In this document: positions 7,029-11,072 of the stretch, piece by piece
Layout of the letters: each line of letters begins with the position of its first letter
Position numbering within the stretch: the stretch's first letter is position 1
DNA from: an uncultured Erysipelotrichaceae bacterium
Lineage (GTDB): Bacteria > Bacillota_I > Bacilli_A > RF39 > UBA660
Direction of reading: 5' to 3'
NCBI GenBank assembly: GCA_902795845.1
Contig: CADBMU010000055.1
Span: 1-11,072, forward strand
DNA length: 11,072 nucleotides
Notes under the pieces: generated by a model
Told to the model about the DNA's origin: nothing
Databases searched by the model: none
The model's input: the letters and a program-made list of their open reading frames with translations, nothing else
Program-made: the position numbers and the translations under genes

Positions 7029-7409
7029 ATGAATAGTGATTTAAATAGAATTAAAAAGAAATATGGTGAAAAATTTGCTCATTTATGTAGAGGGTTATTT
7101 CCAACTATCTTAGAAACTGAAGGATTATTACCTGGTATAATAGAAAGCAAATTTTATTCAAATAAATTTTTATATGATGATATTATTAATAATAATTTAG
7201 AACTAAGGTTTCAAAGTTTTATAAATAGTTTATTAGTAAAAGAAGAAACCATAAAAATTAATAAAAACAAAACTCCTTATGAATTATTAAATGACGCTGG
7301 TTATATTTTATATGAATGTAAAACTAATGAGGATAGTCAAAAATTAAAAATATATCAATCTTTTTTGAAATTGACATTAATCCCTAATAAAAGTATAATA
7401 ATAATATAG
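7029..7409 (+). CDS. conserved-looking protein of unknown function
   Basis: The ATG at 7029 is preferred because GGGGGAT (7016-7022) precedes it and the promoter at 6975-7004 lies upstream; a TTG-initiated reading from 6975 would start inside the promoter. The 126-residue product is soluble-looking, with no signal or membrane helix. Its order is DLNRIKKKYGEKFAHLCRGLFPTILE (3-28), an F-x-x-x-x-F-LYDDI segment (about 42-53), FQSFINSL, and TPYELLNDAGYILYECKT (about 80-97). I recall similar wording at the N-terminus of longer hypothetical proteins in AT-rich Firmicutes, which would make this a shortened relative; that is memory, not a search. It ends in a run of four Ile. It is followed 16 bases later by the pilin-like gene, probably cotranscribed. 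Confidence 0.75.
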   Translation: MNSDLNRIKKKYGEKFAHLCRGLFPTILETEGLLPGIIESKFYSNKFLYDDIINNNLELRFQSFINSLLVKEETIKINKNKTPYELLNDAGYILYECKTNEDSQKLKIYQSFLKLTLIPNKSIIII

Positions 7410-7425
7410 TAAAGAGGGATGAAAA

Positions 7426-7842
7426 ATGAAAAATAAAAAAGGTTTTATAGCAGTTTCAATTATATTTTCATTTTTTATCGTTTTTTTATTACTTTTAACA
7501 ATTAATTTAGCAGCTTATGCTCAAAATAGGATTTTATTAAACCAAGTAAAGAAAGACATAAAATCTAATACTTTGTTGGAGTATAAAATGCCTTTATGTA
7601 GTATTGAAAAAGAAATGATTGATGATAATAATACAAAAATTATAAGACTTACTGTAAATAACACTGAAACTAGTGATGATGATAAATATAGTTATTCTTT
7701 AGGCGATGTTACTCACACTGATATTAATACATTTGAGGTTACAAGTAACGGGACTTATCAAGTTTATATAAAGTATATAAAAAATAATAATGAAAAAAGT
7801 GGAATTTGCAGCATTACAGTTAATGAATTTACTGAAATTTAA
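7426..7842 (+). CDS. pilin-like membrane-anchored protein with probable Ig-like ectodomain
   Basis: A 138-residue protein starting MKNKKGFIAVSIIFSFF: basic residues, a Gly6-Phe7 junction and a 25-residue hydrophobic helix (7-31), then a polar amphipathic helix (QNRILLNQVKKDIKSN). This resembles a type IV pilin or pseudopilin (class III signal, cleavage after KKG), but Glu at mature position 5 is replaced by Ser11. The rest is beta-rich, with KYSYSLGDVTHTDINTFEV and SNGTYQVYIKYIKNNNEKSGICSITV, like surface Ig-like repeats. Cys58 and Cys128 bracket it and could form a disulfide. RBS AGAGGGAT at 7413-7420. It lies 16 bases after the 126-aa gene. No prepilin peptidase or assembly ATPase is in the window, so a pilus role is unproven; a simple membrane-anchored surface protein is the alternative. 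Confidence 0.7.
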   Translation: MKNKKGFIAVSIIFSFFIVFLLLLTINLAAYAQNRILLNQVKKDIKSNTLLEYKMPLCSIEKEMIDDNNTKIIRLTVNNTETSDDDKYSYSLGDVTHTDINTFEVTSNGTYQVYIKYIKNNNEKSGICSITVNEFTEI

Positions 7843-7871
7843 TTGACTTTTGCTTATAAAAGTAATAAAAT
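7843..7871 (+). promoter_or_regulatory. sigma-A-type promoter of the aspS T-box operon
   Basis: TTGACT (7843-7848), a 17-base spacer and TAAAAT (7866-7871), starting one base after the stop codon of the pilin-like gene. The transcript would begin near 7878, about 20 bases before T-box Stem I. Confidence 0.8.
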
Positions 7872-7896
7872 AAACTTACATTTTGAATTTTTTATA

Positions 7897-8092
7897 GAAA
7901 AGACGAGTAATCTATATAATATTCTTAAAAGAGAGAGCTAGTTAGTGAAAAAGCTTAAGATAAAAATAGATGAAAAACAACTTTTTGATGATTAAAAACG
8001 TTTTAATGCGATAAATTAAACTAGAGAGTACCTAAGTAAAGTAAGGTGGCACCGCGGAAATTATTTCGTCCTTACATGCTGGTACTTTTTTT
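7897..8092 (+). promoter_or_regulatory. T-box riboswitch controlling aspS-aspS2, probably Asn-responsive
   Basis: A complete T-box leader. Stem I: basal helix AAAAG (7898-7902)/CTTTT (7981-7985); specifier internal loop ACGAGTA (7903-7909) against GAAAAACAA (7972-7980); helix ATCTAT (7910-7915)/ATAGAT (7966-7971); TCTTAA (7923-7928)/TTAAGA (7955-7960); distal AGAGAG-containing loop. Stem III: ATTAAAA/TTTTAAT (7991-8007). The T-box sequence AAGGTGGCACCGCGG is at 8043-8057. Terminator: GTACC (8028-8032) pairs with GGTAC (8081-8085), inner GTAAGG/CCTTAC, then seven Ts (8086-8092). The specifier is best read as AAC (7976-7978) followed by A, so tRNA-Asn. The acceptor-binding UGGC (8047-8050) would pair with G73-CCA, as in tRNA-Asn and tRNA-Asp. 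Uncharged tRNA would favour the antiterminator and expression. Confidence 0.9.
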
Positions 8093-8112
8093 ATTTAGAA
8101 AAGAGGATTTTT

Positions 8113-9864
8113 ATGAAAGAAATATTTAATAATAGCATTAATATTAAAAATTTGAATGAAGAAATAGAAATCTATGGTTGGGTTTCTAAAGTCAGAAATT
8201 TAGGAGGACTTATATTTGTTGATTTAAGAGATAGATCTGGAATAATTCAACTTGTTATAAATCCTGAAAATAAATATTATGATGTTGCTTCTTCATTAAA
8301 GAATGAGTATGTTGTAAAAGCTTGTGGTAAAGTATGTAAAAGAGATAATGTTAATTCTTCAATTGCTACTGGTGAGGTAGAAGTTGCAATAACATACTTA
8401 GAAATATTAAGTAAATCACTTGAAATACCATTTCAAATTACTGATAACACCAGTGCTTTAGAAGATACTCGTCTTAAATATAGATATCTTGATATAAGAC
8501 GAAATGAAATAAAAGATAAACTTATAGTACGTAGTAAAATTACAATGGCTATAAGAGAATTTTTAGATAGTAAGGATTTTATTGAAGTAGAAACACCTGT
8601 ACTTTGTAAATCTACACCTGAAGGAGCCAGAGATTATCTTGTACCAAGTCGTGTTAATAAAGGCAAGTTTTATGCTCTTCCTCAATCTCCTCAGTTATTT
8701 AAGCAACTTCTAATGGTTGGAGGAATTGAAAGATATTTTCAAATAGCAAAATGTTTTAGAGATGAAGACCTTCGTGCTGATAGACAACCAGAATTTACTC
8801 AAGTAGATTTAGAAATGTCTTTTGTCGAAGAAAATGATGTTATGACAATGGCTGAAAATTTAATAGCACATGTTTTTAAAAAAGTTAAAAATATTGATAT
8901 TAAATTACCACTTTTGCGAATGAAATATGATGATGCTATTAATTATTATGGATCTGATAAACCTGATATGCGTTTTGAAATGAAAATTTATGATATTACA
9001 AATATTTTAGAACATACTGATTTTACTGTGTTTAAATCAGTTATTGAAGATAATGGAATTATAAATGCTATAGTAGTTAAAAATGCTAGTGATAAATATT
9101 CTCGTAAAGATTTAGATAAACTTACTGATTATGTAAAAACTTATAAAGCAAGTGGTCTTGCATACTTAAAGTATAATGAAGAAGTTACAGGTAGTATAGT
9201 TAAAGTTTTATCTGAAAAAGAAATCAATGATATTAAAGAGGCACTAAATATTGAAAATAATGATTTAGTATTAATTATTTCTGGTAAAAAAGACATTGTT
9301 AAAACTGCACTTGGTGCATTAAGATGTAAAATAGCTAAAGATCTAGACTTAATTTCTAAATCAGATTATAAATTATTATGGGTAACAGATTTTCCATCAT
9401 TTGAATGGAGTGATGAAGAAAATAGATTTATGGCATGTCATCATCCATTTACTGCTCCAAAAGATGAAGATGTTGATAAATTACTTACAGATAAAGCTCA
9501 TTGTTATAGTAAAGCTTATGATATCGTAATCAATGGTTATGAAGCTGGTGGTGGATCAATTCGTATTCATAATGACGAAATTCAACAAAAAATGTTTGAA
9601 GCTTTAGAACTTACTGAAGAACAAATTGAAGAAAAATTTGGCTGGTTCAATCAAGCATTAAAATATGGAACTCCTCCACATGGTGGTCTTGCTTTTGGCC
9701 TTGATAGACTTACAATGCTTTTAACCAATACAGAAAATATTCGTGATGTAATAGCATTTCCTAAAACAGCATCTGCATCTGATTTAATGTGTGAATGCCC
9801 AAATGATGTTGATGAAAAACAATTAAAGGAATTAGGAATTGAAATTAGAAAGGAAAATAAATAA
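8113..9864 (+). CDS. aspS: aspartyl-tRNA synthetase, discriminating-type signature
   Basis: A 583-residue class II synthetase, normal for the bacterial type (about 590). The N-terminal OB-fold anticodon-binding domain (GWVSKVRNLGG, 22-32) has Leu30 where tRNA-Asp-specific enzymes have Leu, and KRDNVNSS (about 76-83) lacks the Gly of relaxed enzymes. Catalytic motifs: ALPQSPQLFKQLLM, motif 2 FRDEDLRADRQPEFTQ with R216, and motif 3 GGLAFGLDRL with R532. The bacterial GAD insertion lies at about 285-415. The start has AAGAGGA a few bases upstream and follows the T-box. Its stop overlaps the start of a second AspRS by one base. From the signature I infer charging of tRNA-Asp only; biochemical specificity is not visible directly. 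Confidence 0.95.
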   Translation: MKEIFNNSINIKNLNEEIEIYGWVSKVRNLGGLIFVDLRDRSGIIQLVINPENKYYDVASSLKNEYVVKACGKVCKRDNVNSSIATGEVEVAITYLEILSKSLEIPFQITDNTSALEDTRLKYRYLDIRRNEIKDKLIVRSKITMAIREFLDSKDFIEVETPVLCKSTPEGARDYLVPSRVNKGKFYALPQSPQLFKQLLMVGGIERYFQIAKCFRDEDLRADRQPEFTQVDLEMSFVEENDVMTMAENLIAHVFKKVKNIDIKLPLLRMKYDDAINYYGSDKPDMRFEMKIYDITNILEHTDFTVFKSVIEDNGIINAIVVKNASDKYSRKDLDKLTDYVKTYKASGLAYLKYNEEVTGSIVKVLSEKEINDIKEALNIENNDLVLIISGKKDIVKTALGALRCKIAKDLDLISKSDYKLLWVTDFPSFEWSDEENRFMACHHPFTAPKDEDVDKLLTDKAHCYSKAYDIVINGYEAGGGSIRIHNDEIQQKMFEALELTEEQIEEKFGWFNQALKYGTPPHGGLAFGLDRLTMLLTNTENIRDVIAFPKTASASDLMCECPNDVDEKQLKELGIEIRKENK

Positions 9865-11072
9865 TGAATAAATATAGAACACATATGATTAAAGATATAA
9901 ATGAATCTTTAGTCGATAAAAAAGTCGTAGTTAGTGGTTGGATTGAAAATATTCGTGACCATGGTGGTGTATTATTTTTAGATTTAAGAGATGAAAGTGG
10001 AACACTTCAAACAGTATCAAATGATGATGATATGTTTAAAGGTCTTGCTAAAGAATCAGTTATTAAATTAACTGGAGTAATTAGAAAAAGAGCAGAGGGA
10101 ACAGAAAATGAAAGAATAGCTACTGGAACTGTTGAACTTTTAGTAGATTCATTAGAAATGTTAGGTGAGTCTGTTCATGAATTACCATTTGAAATTATGA
10201 CATCTAAATCTACTAAAGATGATGTAAGACTTAAATATAGATATTTAGATATGCGTAATGAACAAGTAAAGAAAAATATGATTTTACGTTCAGATATTTT
10301 ACATTTTCTAAGAAATAAAATGTATGATTTAGGATTTAATGAAGTTCAAACGCCAATTTTAACAGCATCAAGTCCAGAAGGAGCTAGAGATTTTGTTGTG
10401 CCATCAAGATTATTTAAAGGTAAATTTTATGCTCTTCCTCAAGCACCTCAAATCTATAAAGAATTATTAATGGTTGGAGGAATGGGTAAATATTTCCAAA
10501 TAGCACCATGTTTTAGAGACGAAGATGCAAGAGCTGATAGAACTTTAGAATTCTACCAATTAGATTTAGAAATGTCTTTTGTTGAAGAAGATGAAGTATT
10601 AGCTGTTGGTGAAAGTATTTTCTATGATACATTTACTAAATTTTCAAATAAAGAAGTTAGCAAACCTCCATTTAGAAGAATTGCTTATAAAGATGCTATG
10701 GAAGATTATGGTACTGATAAGCCAGATTTAAGAAATCCATTAATTATTAAAGATGCTACTGAAGTATTAAAAGATACAACATTTGGGCCATTTAAGAAAA
10801 GTACTATTAAAGTTATAGTTGCTGATAATATTGGTCAAAATTCAAACTCATGGTTTAATGAAATAGTTGATTATGCATCTAGTATTGGAATGCCAGGAAT
10901 TGGATATATCACTTTAATGGAAGATGGTTCATTAAAAGGACCTATTGATAAATTCTTAAGTGATACAGAAAGAGCAAGTTTAATCAAAGAATTTAATATG
11001 AAAACTAATTCAGTTATGTTCTTTATTGCTAATAGAAATAAATTACATGCTCAAAAATTTGCTGGTTTAATT
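9864..11072 (+). CDS. aspS2: second aspartyl-tRNA synthetase, nondiscriminating-type signature (partial)
   Basis: The first 403 codons of a second bacterial-type AspRS, open to the window end, starting in the TAATG overlap with aspS and with AAAGGAAA (9848-9855) before it. The anticodon domain reads GWIENIRDHGG (25-35) with His33, and KRAEGTEN (75-82) with Gly79. His and Gly at these places were linked to charging of both tRNA-Asp and tRNA-Asn in the Pseudomonas enzyme. Further motifs: SPEGARDFVVPSR, ALPQAPQIYKELLM, motif 2 CFRDEDARADRTLEFYQLD with R218, YGTDKPDLRNP and a GAD domain (about 290-400). The wording NKYRTHM, IAPCFRDEDARADR and EFYQLDLEMSF resembles alphaproteobacterial AspRS. Inferred role: Asp-tRNA-Asn for GatCAB. 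It is not a copy of its neighbour; the two differ throughout. Confidence 0.92.
   Translation, partial: MNKYRTHMIKDINESLVDKKVVVSGWIENIRDHGGVLFLDLRDESGTLQTVSNDDDMFKGLAKESVIKLTGVIRKRAEGTENERIATGTVELLVDSLEMLGESVHELPFEIMTSKSTKDDVRLKYRYLDMRNEQVKKNMILRSDILHFLRNKMYDLGFNEVQTPILTASSPEGARDFVVPSRLFKGKFYALPQAPQIYKELLMVGGMGKYFQIAPCFRDEDARADRTLEFYQLDLEMSFVEEDEVLAVGESIFYDTFTKFSNKEVSKPPFRRIAYKDAMEDYGTDKPDLRNPLIIKDATEVLKDTTFGPFKKSTIKVIVADNIGQNSNSWFNEIVDYASSIGMPGIGYITLMEDGSLKGPIDKFLSDTERASLIKEFNMKTNSVMFFIANRNKLHAQKFAGLI

Noticed and set aside
7846..7863. Inverted repeat ACTTTT/AAAAGT as a terminator or operator
   Set aside because: Only six A/T-rich pairs, no T tract after it, and it falls within the spacer of a strong promoter; chance is likely in such AT-rich DNA.
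7969..7971. GAT (Asp) as the T-box specifier codon
   Set aside because: These bases are paired in the helix next to the specifier loop (ATCTAT/ATAGAT) and lie before the GAA that normally opens the 3' strand of the loop.
7975..7977. AAA (Lys) as the T-box specifier codon
   Set aside because: It would be followed by C where a purine is usual, the genes are not lysine-related, and UGGC in the antiterminator does not match the A73 of tRNA-Lys.
9651..9884. Minus-strand open reading frame of 77 codons
   Set aside because: It is antisense to the end of aspS and crosses the aspS/aspS2 join; no supporting signals.

Overview
This is an AT-rich, mostly housekeeping region of a Firmicutes-type genome (Bacilli or a related lineage near the Mollicutes; species not recognisable). 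Supporting signs are very AT-rich codon use, strong AGGAGG-like ribosome binding sites, short sigma-A-type promoters, a T-box riboswitch, the rnc-smc gene pair, and tRNA genes with encoded CCA ends. Tryptophan is read from TGG and no gene needs TGA as a sense codon, so the standard bacterial code fits.

Positions 1-832 hold tRNA genes on the minus strand: the 5' end of a probable tRNA-Glu, tRNA-Ile(GAU), tRNA-Lys(CUU) and tRNA-Ser(GCU). Each complete one has a recognisable promoter. A small two-helix membrane protein gene (353-634, plus) sits between tRNA-Lys and tRNA-Ser and shares a bidirectional terminator with tRNA-Ser. Positions 815-1966 hold a minus-strand operon: yidD, then a ZnuA/TroA-like lipoprotein that contains no histidine at all, ending in a terminator that contains its stop codon. 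Divergent promoters at about 1938-2001 separate it from the plus-strand block.

Positions 1996-6976 carry rnc and smc (the SMC arms look about one third shorter than usual) and then hisS, which ends in a terminator built into its last codons. Positions 6975-7842 carry a two-gene unit with its own promoter: a 126-aa protein of unknown function and a pilin-like membrane-anchored protein with a probable Ig-like ectodomain. It separates hisS from aspS, genes that are often adjacent in Firmicutes.

The most interesting part is 7843-11072: a sigma-A promoter, a T-box leader and two tandem bacterial-type aspartyl-tRNA synthetase genes overlapping by one base. The first carries a leucine (L30) where discriminating AspRS enzymes do. 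The second carries the His and Gly (H33, G79) known from nondiscriminating AspRS enzymes, and its wording resembles alphaproteobacterial AspRS. The T-box specifier loop reads GAAAAACAA, best interpreted as an Asn (AAC) specifier. The acceptor-binding UGGC fits a G73 tRNA (Asn or Asp) and not the A73 tRNA-Lys in this window. Together this suggests an asparagine-responsive operon that makes Asp-tRNA-Asp with one enzyme and the Asp-tRNA-Asn precursor for GatCAB transamidation with the other.
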